A stretch of DNA of 64,000 bases, taken from Gilichinskyi gelida (lineage in GTDB: Bacteria; Acidobacteriota; Thermoanaerobaculia; Gp7-AA8). Under the pieces are notes generated by a model. It searched no databases, had not been told where the DNA came from, and saw only the letters and a list, made by a program, of their open reading frames with translations. The position numbers and the translations under genes are program-made. The stretch is from the NCBI GenBank assembly GCA_038040385.1, contig JBBPII010000007.1, forward strand, positions 180,346 to 244,345. The letters are read 5' to 3'. Shown here one piece after another: positions 30,901-39,861 of the stretch (positions are counted from its first letter, which is position 1; each line of letters begins with the position of its first letter).

Positions 30901-31657
30901 CACGGGAGTCTCGACCGACTACCTGTTCGCTCCCGGGATCGACGAGCCGCTGGCCAAGCGAACTGCGAATGGCGCCGTCTCCTACTACGCCGTCGACGGT
31001 CTCGGCTCGATCTCTCTCGTCACCGATTCCACCGGTGCAGTTACCTCGAGCTTCGCGTATTCACCGTGGGGCGAATCGCTCGGTACCACGAGCGAGCTCT
31101 TTGGCTACACCGGCCGAGAGAACGGTGCACTGGCGTGGTTCTATCGCGCGAGATACTACGACGCGGCGCGGGGACGGTTCATCAGTGAGGATCCGCTCGG
31201 CGAACATCTCGCGGGAAACCCGCTCCTTTCAAGCCACTTGAGCAGAACCTACGCCTACGTCGAAAACGATCCGCTACTTCGACGTGATCCGCTGGGACTA
31301 AAATCGTGTGGTCCTCTGCCGCCGTGCGGAAATGGGGTTCCGTGTGGTCAGTGCTGCGCTCAGCGATTCCAATGGGGTCTGTGTGGCGTGGAAACCACCT
31401 TTCACTACAGCCATGTGGTCGAGCTGGGGGTGACGGTTGCTTTCGCCGCGGCCGGTGCCGTCAAAGGAGGCGCTACCGGCGCGATCATAGGTGCTGGGAT
31501 CGGATTGGGTGCTTCTTACGCGTACCTCCACTACCTGCAAATTGCTGCCGAGCAAGCTGTGCGCAACGCGTATCAACATTGCGTTGATCAATGCAAAAAC
31601 GATCGTCTGCTGGCGTGCAATCTGCCACCACCACCGCCACACGCAACGCCGTTCTAA
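27902..31657 (+). CDS. RHS-repeat polymorphic toxin-like protein
   Basis: The 1251-residue product starts with a signal peptide (MVTLRRVISVLAVVLASFLA), a Pro-rich Cys segment, and a DUF6531-like opening (ATGAYVNEFVDLQIPTAGM, PLTVSRRYDS). About 900 residues of YD repeats follow (for example YDALGRQTSVTTPDSQKTSF, YTYDARGNVRTSTINGVTW). The conserved RHS core end is RFISEDPLGEHLAGNP, then YAYVENDPLLRRDPLGL. After it a unique 110-residue tip carries many Cys (CGPLPPCGNGVPCGQCC) and a glycine-zipper hydrophobic segment (AVKGGATGAIIGAGIGLGAS). RHS shells enclose and release such tips, often as toxins in contact-dependent competition. This tip looks membrane-active rather than nuclease-like, but its activity is unknown. 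Confidence 0.88.
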   Translation: MVTLRRVISVLAVVLASFLAADLTAQTFCAKPKPVPQPPPPDPYPPICEPKKCDKCSKSPCYLATGAYVNEFVDLQIPTAGMYPLTVSRRYDSSRPTDGPLGVGWSTSLTARLYYATYLKSAPSTYSYEADVVMPDGVLYKFTINGNGAFTAPLGRYDTLVRNGDDTFSLTLQHTRSVYRFNADGSLSSLTDDYGNVINYTYDAQGHVETMADTSGSGRYINVTWALDGRIASMADNSGRVLKYFYETGDGTLTSFSDPIASNSSSQRSAYFSYVPSRFAPVLSRIEDRWHRLISELEWYPNGKLKSYTEGSFNAANPASSEGEKYTYSYFGNGATKNHSLGGKSYPFSPNGLVNDQVTYDGLGQPISVPGPTGVVTNYTYDARGNVRTSTINGVTWTYAYDTTFPDNVLSVIASDPNWGGWAYEYNPAGSTAAGALARVLRIRTDATTRDQVAKYVYDAHGRVTSVTDDNLFLTSYAYNAAEDLVAVTRGTLTTTYEYDALGRQTSVTTPDSQKTSFTYDVLDRIASVTLPKPTASSPLNFVTTYSYDDYDSVTGLVFTNVTDPNGRITRTGYDAPGHVVQAIDAAGNRTQFVYQYGLLKKVRDANDNETSYSYNASRDLTATTFPDGAAETYYTSNGTVLAKTDRNGHRFAYAYDGFARLSSVTVDYYSMLASYTYTGQKLTRIQDPTTTFQYTYDTSWRRASEEVVGGEKIIFTYRPMPVTGFSSAGSLLESYAISPPAGSQDTTRAVMYLYDGNGRISYIIWNWTASGFAIDYHPNGQYSRITYPNGQSRTFAYDNQARLTNITNTTTAGQPLASFDYGYDHNWATGMDTILGQRTSVTVTGSSGFLENGMTKYWYDDLYQLTRADYPNVNHTYEAWTYDAIGNRTTWRPPAGSLTAYTYYKNGANAKNGQRLRHDGAGSPRGVIGPDFTYDANGNVTATTTASGFTWDSLNRLTSFGGATYAYDYLGRRKSVTRNGSTTRYISLGMHTVGERNTTTGVSTDYLFAPGIDEPLAKRTANGAVSYYAVDGLGSISLVTDSTGAVTSSFAYSPWGESLGTTSELFGYTGRENGALAWFYRARYYDAARGRFISEDPLGEHLAGNPLLSSHLSRTYAYVENDPLLRRDPLGLKSCGPLPPCGNGVPCGQCCAQRFQWGLCGVETTFHYSHVVELGVTVAFAAAGAVKGGATGAIIGAGIGLGASYAYLHYLQIAAEQAVRNAYQHCVDQCKNDRLLACNLPPPPPHATPF

Positions 31658-31676
31658 GCCTCTAAGCGAGCTACAA

Positions 31677-31967
31677 ATGCACCTTTTGCCTCGTCTTCGC
31701 TCACTCGCCCACATAATCGGTATAGTCATATTCGCAAATGCTGGTACTTACTGGTTTTTGTGCCGGCCTGATATGGAGATGCACAGCACAGATCCGGCAG
31801 GTTCGGCGTATATACGAAGAGTTCTCAGCGGGGCAGGCGGTATTTGGTCTCTTTCGCCTGGAGGGAGGTGTGCGGTGCATTTGGCGGTCATCACCGTTGG
31901 TATATTAATCGCATTTGTGCTTGGCGTCGCGGTCTCGCGACGCGTGAAGCGGTCTGCCATGGAGTAG
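31677..31967 (+). CDS. Small two-helix membrane protein, candidate RHS immunity protein
   Basis: A 96-residue frame begins 19 bp after the RHS stop. It has two membrane helices (LAHIIGIVIFANAGTYWFL and AVHLAVITVGILIAFVLGVAV) joined by a soluble loop (RPDMEMHSTDPAGSAYIRR) and ends in a basic tail (SRRVKRSAME). A small membrane protein directly after an RHS toxin tip with a hydrophobic zipper is a natural immunity candidate: it would sit in the membrane the toxin attacks. This is inferred from position and topology only. The region looks less GC-rich than most of the window, as is common for toxin/immunity cassettes. Confidence 0.55.
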   Translation: MHLLPRLRSLAHIIGIVIFANAGTYWFLCRPDMEMHSTDPAGSAYIRRVLSGAGGIWSLSPGGRCAVHLAVITVGILIAFVLGVAVSRRVKRSAME

Positions 31968-32054
31968 CGTGTTCTACGGTGCACGACGTTACAACAACGG
32001 CAAGACACGACGTCCAAAAGGGCCCAGACGGACGCGCATTTCTGCTGCAGTCTG

Positions 32055-32342
32055 TTGGCAGTTCTAATGCTCAGGAATCATACTCGCCTGTGGCCCTGCT
32101 TACTGATGGCGGATCCGGAACCCCGGGTGTGCGTCGTGCGAGGAGTGCTGTGCAACAGCAATACAGCCGGGAATTCACCTTCGCTTTTCGAAGACATCTA
32201 CCTTCGCGCAAGACACCGTACTGGTTCAGCGATGAAAGAGGACGCGCTCAAGCTATATCGCTCGTTCTGGTCCGACACTACCGGCGAGCCAAGACGCGAC
32301 TCGAACCTGGTCTACTTGAACATCTACGATGATCTACGATGA
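32055..32342 (+). CDS. Doubtful small ORF downstream of the RHS locus
   Basis: The stretch 31968-32517 holds no clear gene. One 95-residue frame (possible start also at 32067) ends in EDALKLYRSFWSDTTGEPRR and DSNLVYLNIYDDLR, which looks protein-like, while its first part (NHTRLWPCLLMADPEPRVCV) does not. It may be the tail of a displaced toxin or immunity gene. A competing frame covers the same bases (31844-32332). The rest of the stretch shows no structure I can name. Confidence 0.25.
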   Translation: MAVLMLRNHTRLWPCLLMADPEPRVCVVRGVLCNSNTAGNSPSLFEDIYLRARHRTGSAMKEDALKLYRSFWSDTTGEPRRDSNLVYLNIYDDLR

Positions 32343-32517
32343 TAGAGGCCGGTTTCAATTTCAGGTGTCTTGGGAACCCAAGCACCGGAGGTTAATGTTC
32401 TCGCACGCTGAGCACTACTGAAGCTAAGCCTGCGAGGCAAGCACGCTTCGGAAAGCGGCGAATGCGACGCGTGATCAATTCACTATCTACAGCTCAACTG
32501 CACCCGCGCCGAGGTCC

Positions 32518-35500
32518 TTACTTCAACCGCATCGACGGATCGCCGAAGAGCACCCACGACTTCCGCACGTCGGGGTCGCTCACCGCGGCTTTGGCGCGGG
32601 TGATGGCTTCGCCGAGGGTGATGGAGGCGCCGCCGAAGAGCTGCCGGAAGAGCTCGCGGTTCATGATCGACTGCTGGTCGGGCTGGGTGAGGCTCGACGA
32701 AGTCCAGACGGCGATCGCGCCGCCGTTGGGAGCCTTCATCAGCGCCTCGGCCAGGCTCTCGGTGTAGACGTCGTGGAAGTAGCCGTTGAGGCAGGTCATG
32801 CCCACCAGGAGCGGCAGGCGGGTGCCGTTGGTCAGCGCCGCGGCGTCGCTGGAGTGGAAGACGCCCGGGCTGCTCCAGATCTCGGTCGAGCCGTGGCCGA
32901 TGTAATCGACGATGAGCTGCCCGGCGTTCATGGCGGAGACGATGTCGCCGTGATTGACGCCGATCGACTGTGTGCTGAACGACGGCGGCAGCAGCGCGGC
33001 CGCGGAGGCCGCGGCGTCCGCGAAGTCGTAGTCGCCGGGGTTGTCGGCGACGAACAGCGCGCTGTTGCTCCAGGTGCCCGATGGCGTGCCGCGCGAGGCG
33101 AGGCGGTTGAAGATGCGCGCCGCGTCATCGGCGGTGCGCACCGGAATGCGTCCCACCGGTACCTCGGCGATGCCATCGCCGTTGAAGTCGGTGAACCAGT
33201 CATCCATCGGCGCCATGAGCGGGGTGGTGGTGACGAGCTTGGTCGGCATGAAGTCGGCGGAGCCCATCTCGAGATAGTTGCGCGGATCGATGCTGGCGTC
33301 GCCGACGAGCATCAGCCACCGCGGCGCCGTCTTCCACTGCGCGGCGTTCTGCATGAAGTTGCGGATGGCCTGCGGATCGCGGATGCCGAAGTTGAACTCG
33401 TCGTAGACGTCGTCGACGTCGACGATGACGGTGGAGATGCCCTGCGCCTTACGCGCCGGCTCGATGACCGCCGCGGCGGCGGTGAAGGCCGGGTTGCTGA
33501 CCACGACCAGTTCGGCGCCCTTGGTGCTCGACGCGCTCCAGCTCGACGGCCGGTTGGCGACGACTTCCTGCGGCGTGACGCTGCGGGTGGAATCGAAGGC
33601 CAGGATGGTGCGCGTCGCGCTGTCGGACGGCGTGGCGAACGTCGCGGCGAAGCCGCCCTGCGGATCGGCGGCCACCGAGGTTTCCATTTCGATCGGGCGT
33701 TGCGGATCGGTGATGTCGATGGCGCGCACGCGCGCGTTGCCGAAGCCGCCGATGGTCGCCGCGCGGCCGCCGGGGAGATTGACCTCGAGCGCACCGCTGT
33801 CGGCGCGCAGGACGTGTTGATAGGTCAGGCGCACTTCAACGAGGAGGCTGAGATCGTCCCAGCCGTTGAGCGCCGTGAACGACACGGTGTTCGGGCCGTT
33901 CGCCACCCATGAGTGCGGAACGGGGAATGAGAAGGTCTGCTGGCCTGCCCTCGGCAACGACACGGTGCCGAGCGAATGGCCGGCGAAGGTGACGCCGACG
34001 AGGTGGATGGCGCCGTCGGTGCCGCCCTGCAGGGTGACTTCGAGATTCGCGTCGCCGCCGTACGACGAGTCGATGCCGGCGACGGTGATGTCCACCGGCG
34101 TCTCCCAGTCCGCAAAGATCAGCGGCCCGAAGAAGTTCTCTTCGACGTTGGTCACCGCGGCGGCGAAGATGTTGCGGTCGATGCGCTGCACGGTGAAGGG
34201 GACGCTGCCGGTGACCGGGTCGCCGCCCTTGCCCTTGGAGAGCTTCACGCGGTTGTTGCCGCCCTTGCTGCGCAGCCAGTACGTGCGCGCGCCGGTGGAG
34301 CGGGTGTCGAGCGGCAGGCCGTAGAACTCGACGGTGTCGGTGGCGTCGAACTTGTTGTCGCCGCCGTCGTCGACGGTGATCTGCTGTTCGATGCCGGCGC
34401 TGAAGAGCGAGATCTTGTCGCCGTTGGTGCCGGGGTCGTAGCCGGCGGCAACCATGGCCGCCTTGGTGACGCGCTGCCAGCCTTCCTCGGTGACGAAGAT
34501 CTTGAGGCCGGCGTCGGCGGCGAGGTCCTGCTGCTGCTTGATCTGGCCTGCGCTGATGTCGCCGAGCGTGAGCGTCTGGACCACGCCGAAGCCGGCGGGG
34601 GAGGCGAGAACGGTGCCCGAGGCGCCGAGGCCCGCGAGCGGAGTGGTGTTGGCGGGGGCGTCGGCGTTGCCGGTGACCGGCGATACCGGGCCGTGCAGGG
34701 TGTGCACGCCGTGCATGTCGACGTCTTCCAGCCAGTACTGCGCGAAGGTGCCGTTGGCGAGCTTGTCGCGGAAGCGGTAGCCGTGTCCGGCGTTCTTGTC
34801 CTGTTTCTTCCCGACGAGAGCCGAGCCGGCGATGAGGCCCTTATTGAGCTTGGTCCGGACGCCGCCGACTTCGCGATAGAGGTTGAAGCCGAGGTTGTCG
34901 GATTCGAACGTGGTCTGCCAGGTGAGGAGGACCTTGTCCTTGTCCTGCGTCGCTATGAGGTCGCGCAGGTGGACCAGCGTCACCGCGAGCACGGTCGTGC
35001 TGGTGGAGGAGCTGTTGTTCGCGGCGACCGGATCGGTGACGGCGCCGCTGACGGTGGCGGTGTTGTTGATGGTGCCGGTCGAATTCGCCTGCACCACGAT
35101 GGAAACGGTGGCCGTGCCGTTGACGGCGAGGGTGCCGAGCGAGCAGGAGACCGTCGAGGTCCCGCTGCACGTTCCCTGGCTCGGCGAGGAGGATATGAAC
35201 GTGACGGTGCCGGGGAGGGTATCGCTGGTGGTCACGCCGGTGGCGATCTCCGGGCCGTTGTTGACGACGCGCAGCAGATAGGTGATGAGCTGCCCCACGC
35301 CGATTGGATCGGGCGAGTCGGTCTTGGTGATGGCCAGGTCGGCGTTCGACGGGACTTGGACGGTGCTCGTCGCACTGGCGGTGTTGTTGCCGGCGACGGA
35401 GTCGGCAACTGCGGCGGTCACGGTGACGGTGTCGGTGATGACGGTGCCGGCCACGGTGCCGGTGTTGACCTTGTAGGTCGGGATGAAGGTGAAGCTCGAG

Positions 35501-38500
35501 CCGACCGCGGCCACGCCGGTGGTGGTGCAGGTGATGGCGCCGGTGCCGCCGACGGCGGGGGTGACGCAGCTCCAGCCGGCGGGCACGGTCAATGACTGGA
35601 ACGTGGTGTTGGCTGGCACGTTCTGCGTGTAGGTCGCGTTCGCGGCGGTGACGCCGTTGTTGGTGACTACTTCGCTGAAGCTGACGAAGCCGCCCGACGG
35701 CACGGGGTCGTTGAGGGCGGTGATGGTGGTGCCGAAGTCCGCCGAGCCGGCGGCGACGACGGTGGTCGAAACGCTCGAGCTGTTGTTGCTGCTGTTCGAG
35801 TCGGTGGTGCTCGTCGAGACGGTGGCCGTCTCGGTGACCACGGTCCCGTTGGGTGTGCCGGCGTTGACGCGGAGGGTCATCGGGATGTTGACGCTGGCGC
35901 CGGCGGCGAGCGGAGTGGCCGAGGTGCAGGTGATGGCGCCGGTGCCGCCGATGACAGGGGTAATGCAGCTCCATCCCGCCGGCGGGGTGATCCCCTGGAA
36001 CGTGGTATTGGGCGGAGTGTTCTCGCTGAACGAGGGGTTGGCGGCGGAGGCACCGCCGCCGTTGCTGACGGTCTGGGTGTAGTTGTAGTTGGTGTTGGCG
36101 ACCACCGTGGCCGGCGCGGTGATGGTCACGCGGATGTCGGCGAACGCGGGAGTGATGACTGTGGTGGTGGCCGTCGCGGTGTTGTTCGCGTAGTTCGAGT
36201 CGTTGGTCTGGGCGGTCGCGTTCGCGGTATTGCTGACGATGTAGCCGGCGGGAGTGCCGGCGTTGGTATTGGCGACGAAGGTGAAGTTCGCCGACGCGCC
36301 GTTGGCCAGCGAGGCGGTGGTGCAGGTGATCGGCCCGGTGCCGCCGACGATGGGCGTGATGCACGACCATCCGGCCGGCGGAGTCATGGAGACGAACGTG
36401 GCGCTGGCCGGAACGCTGGTCGAGAACGTGACCTGATCGGCCGTGTTCGGGCCGGCGTTGGTCAACGTCTGGGAGTAGGTGATGTTCGAGCCGGCGGTGA
36501 CCGGATCAGGCGCATCGGTGTTGGTGACCACGAGGTTGGCGATGGCGCAGTCGAAACCGGTGTCGACGCCCGGGGTGGGGGACGTCGCGGAGATGAGGAC
36601 GATGCCGTTCGCGCCGCCAGTGGCGCCGAAGGTGTCATTGTCCAGCGTGGTTACGCCGTTCGCTCCCCCGGTGACGGTGGTGGAGGCCACAGCGCTGGTT
36701 AGATAGATCGCGCCGCCGCCGCCTCCGCCGCCGGGGCCATGGCGCTCGCCGGGGTAGTCGGTGGCATTCGGCGGGCAGGTCGGATTGCTGCAGGGATTGG
36801 CCTGCGTCAACCAGGCGTCGCCGCCCCTGCCGCCCTTGGCTTCGGCGGAGAGGCTGGTCAGGACGCCGTACTGCGTCTGGATGACGATGGTGCCACCGGC
36901 GCCGCCGCCGCCGCCGGAGTCGTTGCCGACGTCGATGGCCCATGCGCCGTTCGAGGCGATGGTGCCGGTGCCGGTGATGGCGTTGGCGCGGATGAAGACG
37001 ATGCCGCCGCCCGCCACGCCGCTGCTGTTGATGCCGTTGGTGCCGAGGTTGACCGAACCCTGCTGCGTGCCGTTGTTGGTGGTGCCGGCGCCGCCGCCGC
37101 CGCCCATGATGACGCGGGTGGGGCTCGGCGACTCGAAGTTACCGCCGAATCCGCCGTTGAGGGCCAGGACGTTGTTCCAGGCGTTGCCGCCCTTGCCGCC
37201 CTGCCCGCCGTTGCCGCCGCCGCCACCGCCGGTGTTCTGCTGGTTGGTGACGATCTCGCCGTCGGTTCCGCCGCCGCCCGCGTTGCCGGGGGCGCCGCGG
37301 CCGTAACTGCCGTTGGGGTAACCCTCGACGCCGGTGTCGAGCGGCGTACCGGTGCCTTGAAAGACGTACCGCGGCGTGCCGGCGATACCCTCGGCCTTCG
37401 AGCCGTTGGCCGCGTTCGTCGCCAGCGTGCGGTAGTCGGTGTTGGCCCCCGCTCCGCCGGCGAGTTGCCGTCCCGCGCCGCCGCGGAAGCCGCGGCCGCT
37501 GACCGAGATGTGCGGCACGGTATACGTGCGGCCGGTGGCAGTGGCGGTGGCGTTCGAGGTGAGCGTGAGCTGAGTGGCGCTGTTGACGAAGAGAACGACG
37601 TAGTTCCCCTGGCCCTGGATGTTGATGGTGTCGCCGCTGCGGATCTGGGTGAGGAAGCTCGAGCCGGTGCCGGTGACGGTCGGCGAGCCGTTGGTGGTGG
37701 CCACCGTGCCCGCGCCGGCGTTGCTGCCCATGGTGATGGTGCCGGAGACGTCGATGGCCAGGACGCCGCCGACCGTGCCGTTCCATGCGGGCGCCGAAGT
37801 GCCGGCGGCGATGGTGGCGGTGCTGTATTGCGGGACGCGGATCACCTGGAAGCGCCGCTGCCCCTGCGTGCCCGAGGCGGCCGCGTTGGTGTAGGCGTAG
37901 AGAAGGCCGTTAGTGGCGCCGGCGCCGGTGACCGTGAAGGTGCCGCCGGCGGTGGTGACACCGGTGACGGCGACGACGTACTCGAAGCGTCCCGCGTTGT
38001 TGAGATTGGAGGAGCCGGAGCCCGAGGTTCCGACCGTGGCCGAGGTTCCCGCATTTCCCGCGCCGCTGCCGTAGCGGTCGTTGTTGCTGGAGTCGATCGC
38101 CGCGTCCTGCATCTGCATGACCAGCAGCAGGTCGCCCGCGGTGATGGCGGCCGTGCCGTAGCCTGCCGGGACGGCGCCGACGGTGATCGACGTCGCGCCG
38201 GCAGCCGCGTTCGCCGTGCCGGGGTAGTAGGTATCGGGATTGGAGCTGATCGTGCCGGCGATGCCGTCCTTGCCGGGCGTGGCGCAGACGCGCGACTCGG
38301 TCCGGACGCTGACGGCAGCCGAGTTGTTGCCGGCGAGGGAGTCGGGCGTTCCGACGGTGATGGTGGCGGTGCCGGTCGCGGTACCGACCGCGCTGTACGG
38401 GCTGGTGGCGACGATGGTGACGGTCGCGGTGCCGCCCGTGGTCAGCAGGTTCATGTCGTTGCAGGTGGAGGTGGCTGCCGCGGTGCACGCCACCAGCGTG

Positions 38501-39405
38501 CTGTTCGCGGAGACGATGCTGTAGCCCGCCGGGAGCGGGAAGCTGAAATCGACGTTGTTGGCGCCGGCGCTTTCCGCGGTGATGGTGAAGGTGAAGGTGA
38601 CGTTGGTCGGCGTGCCGTCGACGACGTCGGGAGTGGCGTATCCGGTGATGGAGACGTCGGTGATCGCGCCGCGGAGGCTGGCGCCGGCCTTCGACCAACG
38701 CGCGCTCGCGGCCGCCGTGTACGACATAGTCACGTTGGCGCCGGTGGAGGTCTCGCGGCTGGAGACGGCGATGATGTCGTCGTTGTTGAGCGGCGCCGGC
38801 GAGCTGACGTTGTTGTACATCGTGGTCTGCCCGCCGCCGACCGCTGTGATGCTCTGGGTGCCTGCGTTGGTCTGGCGGATGGTCGTGAAGTCGACGACCA
38901 TGTCGCCCGCGGCGGAGCCCGCGAGGGTGGAGGTGGGAGCGGTGTCGTTGCCGACGCCACTGTGGGGGAGCGACCCGGTGAGGAGCGGGTCGACGTCAAC
39001 GTAGGTAGTGACGCCGACGACCCCCTGCACCGACTGGCCGGCAGTGATGTTCTGAAGGGTGACGACGACGTTGTTCGCGCCGGTGGTCGGCGCGATGAGG
39101 CCCCAGAGCTCGGTGCGGGTGTTCGGTGCGCCGCCGTCGCTGATGGCGGTCGTGAGGGCCATCGGCGCGCCGGCGTAGGTCACCCCGGCGACCGTCGAGC
39201 CGGTGCTGTTCTCGATGTTCATGTGCACAGCGACGATCATGAAGCGGTTGGCGAGATTGGGCGTGGTGTGGGCGATCGTCGCGGTGGGCGTGCCGGTGGT
39301 CCATGTGAACGCGCCGCTGGCGACGCCGTTCTGCGCGAGCTGCGCCTGGGCGGTTGCGCCTGCCAGAACGAGCGCGGTGCCCGCAAGGAGCCGTCGAATT
39401 AGCAT
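32518..39405 (-). CDS. Giant secreted protein with DUF11 repeats and C-terminal C25 (gingipain-like) protease
   Basis: The 2295-residue product starts with a signal peptide (MLIRRLLAGTALVLAGATAQAQ). Its N-terminal third is Ser/Thr/Gly-rich and beta, including a very Gly-rich stretch (residues about 640-850, GGGGGGNGGQGGKGGN). From about 960 to 1460 follow four or five DUF11-type repeats (DAPDPVTAGSNITYSQTLTN; PPAGWSCITPxxGGTGxITC). Near 1470-1900 lie beta domains, then a C25 peptidase from about 1940: PRWLMLVGDASIDPRNYLE, QLIVDYIGHGSTEIW with the catalytic His near 2171, and LLVGMTCLNGYFHD with the catalytic Cys near 2204. It ends at RKSWVLFGDPSMRLK. It probably acts at the cell surface as a cysteine protease. 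It lies 15 bp after a SipW-type peptidase gene. Confidence 0.9.
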   Translation of the reverse strand: MLIRRLLAGTALVLAGATAQAQLAQNGVASGAFTWTTGTPTATIAHTTPNLANRFMIVAVHMNIENSTGSTVAGVTYAGAPMALTTAISDGGAPNTRTELWGLIAPTTGANNVVVTLQNITAGQSVQGVVGVTTYVDVDPLLTGSLPHSGVGNDTAPTSTLAGSAAGDMVVDFTTIRQTNAGTQSITAVGGGQTTMYNNVSSPAPLNNDDIIAVSSRETSTGANVTMSYTAAASARWSKAGASLRGAITDVSITGYATPDVVDGTPTNVTFTFTITAESAGANNVDFSFPLPAGYSIVSANSTLVACTAAATSTCNDMNLLTTGGTATVTIVATSPYSAVGTATGTATITVGTPDSLAGNNSAAVSVRTESRVCATPGKDGIAGTISSNPDTYYPGTANAAAGATSITVGAVPAGYGTAAITAGDLLLVMQMQDAAIDSSNNDRYGSGAGNAGTSATVGTSGSGSSNLNNAGRFEYVVAVTGVTTAGGTFTVTGAGATNGLLYAYTNAAASGTQGQRRFQVIRVPQYSTATIAAGTSAPAWNGTVGGVLAIDVSGTITMGSNAGAGTVATTNGSPTVTGTGSSFLTQIRSGDTINIQGQGNYVVLFVNSATQLTLTSNATATATGRTYTVPHISVSGRGFRGGAGRQLAGGAGANTDYRTLATNAANGSKAEGIAGTPRYVFQGTGTPLDTGVEGYPNGSYGRGAPGNAGGGGTDGEIVTNQQNTGGGGGGNGGQGGKGGNAWNNVLALNGGFGGNFESPSPTRVIMGGGGGAGTTNNGTQQGSVNLGTNGINSSGVAGGGIVFIRANAITGTGTIASNGAWAIDVGNDSGGGGGAGGTIVIQTQYGVLTSLSAEAKGGRGGDAWLTQANPCSNPTCPPNATDYPGERHGPGGGGGGGAIYLTSAVASTTVTGGANGVTTLDNDTFGATGGANGIVLISATSPTPGVDTGFDCAIANLVVTNTDAPDPVTAGSNITYSQTLTNAGPNTADQVTFSTSVPASATFVSMTPPAGWSCITPIVGGTGPITCTTASLANGASANFTFVANTNAGTPAGYIVSNTANATAQTNDSNYANNTATATTTVITPAFADIRVTITAPATVVANTNYNYTQTVSNGGGASAANPSFSENTPPNTTFQGITPPAGWSCITPVIGGTGAITCTSATPLAAGASVNIPMTLRVNAGTPNGTVVTETATVSTSTTDSNSSNNSSSVSTTVVAAGSADFGTTITALNDPVPSGGFVSFSEVVTNNGVTAANATYTQNVPANTTFQSLTVPAGWSCVTPAVGGTGAITCTTTGVAAVGSSFTFIPTYKVNTGTVAGTVITDTVTVTAAVADSVAGNNTASATSTVQVPSNADLAITKTDSPDPIGVGQLITYLLRVVNNGPEIATGVTTSDTLPGTVTFISSSPSQGTCSGTSTVSCSLGTLAVNGTATVSIVVQANSTGTINNTATVSGAVTDPVAANNSSSTSTTVLAVTLVHLRDLIATQDKDKVLLTWQTTFESDNLGFNLYREVGGVRTKLNKGLIAGSALVGKKQDKNAGHGYRFRDKLANGTFAQYWLEDVDMHGVHTLHGPVSPVTGNADAPANTTPLAGLGASGTVLASPAGFGVVQTLTLGDISAGQIKQQQDLAADAGLKIFVTEEGWQRVTKAAMVAAGYDPGTNGDKISLFSAGIEQQITVDDGGDNKFDATDTVEFYGLPLDTRSTGARTYWLRSKGGNNRVKLSKGKGGDPVTGSVPFTVQRIDRNIFAAAVTNVEENFFGPLIFADWETPVDITVAGIDSSYGGDANLEVTLQGGTDGAIHLVGVTFAGHSLGTVSLPRAGQQTFSFPVPHSWVANGPNTVSFTALNGWDDLSLLVEVRLTYQHVLRADSGALEVNLPGGRAATIGGFGNARVRAIDITDPQRPIEMETSVAADPQGGFAATFATPSDSATRTILAFDSTRSVTPQEVVANRPSSWSASSTKGAELVVVSNPAFTAAAAVIEPARKAQGISTVIVDVDDVYDEFNFGIRDPQAIRNFMQNAAQWKTAPRWLMLVGDASIDPRNYLEMGSADFMPTKLVTTTPLMAPMDDWFTDFNGDGIAEVPVGRIPVRTADDAARIFNRLASRGTPSGTWSNSALFVADNPGDYDFADAAASAAALLPPSFSTQSIGVNHGDIVSAMNAGQLIVDYIGHGSTEIWSSPGVFHSSDAAALTNGTRLPLLVGMTCLNGYFHDVYTESLAEALMKAPNGGAIAVWTSSSLTQPDQQSIMNRELFRQLFGGASITLGEAITRAKAAVSDPDVRKSWVLFGDPSMRLK

Positions 39406-39420
39406 GTTTTCTCTCTCTGC

Positions 39421-39861
39421 CTAAAGGACCGACTGCCAGATTACGAGGACGGCGGCGGCCAGCCGTTGCTGCCGACGTGAGAAATGCGTCAGAACGCGGC
39501 GGACCCATCCGCGCGCCTGCCTGAATTTCCGGGAATGGACCGTTCGAGTAGAGCCGTCCCGCTCGGCGGCGTCAACGCGCCCGACGAGATCTGCGACGGT
39601 AAATGCGGGATCGTCCTGAGAACAGTTATCGCCTCGTGTAGTAATCCGCCTGCCGGAGATTCGTACCACGCGATGCGCGGTCAATCCCCGCTGGTGGCGT
39701 GCGAGCACCACGTCGCCGACGGCGATGGCGGCGGCCTCGACCGGAACGACGCGGAGGTGCTCGCCGCAGCGGATGGTGGGATGCATGCTGTCGCCGCGAG
39801 CGCGGAAACGGACCGGAACACCGCGGGCGAGAAGGTCGGTGACGGTGTTCTCGAAGTTCAC
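39421..39861 (-). CDS. SipW/Sec11-type S26 signal peptidase-like protein
   Basis: The 146-residue product starts with GTG overlapping the HprK-like stop (GTGA). It has FRARGDSMHPTIRCGEHL with the catalytic Ser in GDSMxPT, VGDVVLARHQRGLTAHRVV with a His in the position of the usual Lys, and TTRGDNCSQDDP, the C-terminal box. Ser with His instead of Lys is the ER/SipW subtype of S26 peptidases. The N-terminal membrane anchor is absent; one hydrophobic segment lies at the very C-terminus (LAAAVLVIWQSVL). It is the last small gene of the radical SAM peptide cluster and the one directly before the giant C25 protein, so it could process either. Confidence 0.75.
   Translation of the reverse strand: MNFENTVTDLLARGVPVRFRARGDSMHPTIRCGEHLRVVPVEAAAIAVGDVVLARHQRGLTAHRVVRISGRRITTRGDNCSQDDPAFTVADLVGRVDAAERDGSTRTVHSRKFRQARGWVRRVLTHFSRRQQRLAAAVLVIWQSVL

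Noticed and set aside
31844..32332. Alternative 162-codon frame downstream of the RHS immunity candidate
   Set aside because: Amino acid composition looks random and it overlaps the end of the small membrane protein; no start signal was seen.
37141..37320. Tandem GCC-rich repeats in the giant protein as a DNA repeat element
   Set aside because: The repetition follows from a Gly-rich coding stretch and has no fixed unit.
36739..39402. Very long open frame (887 codons) on the plus strand opposite the giant C25 protein
   Set aside because: It is an antisense shadow: low-complexity Gly/Ala/Val/Arg composition, no start signal, no recognisable domain, while the minus strand has signal peptide, repeats and a C25 catalytic pair.
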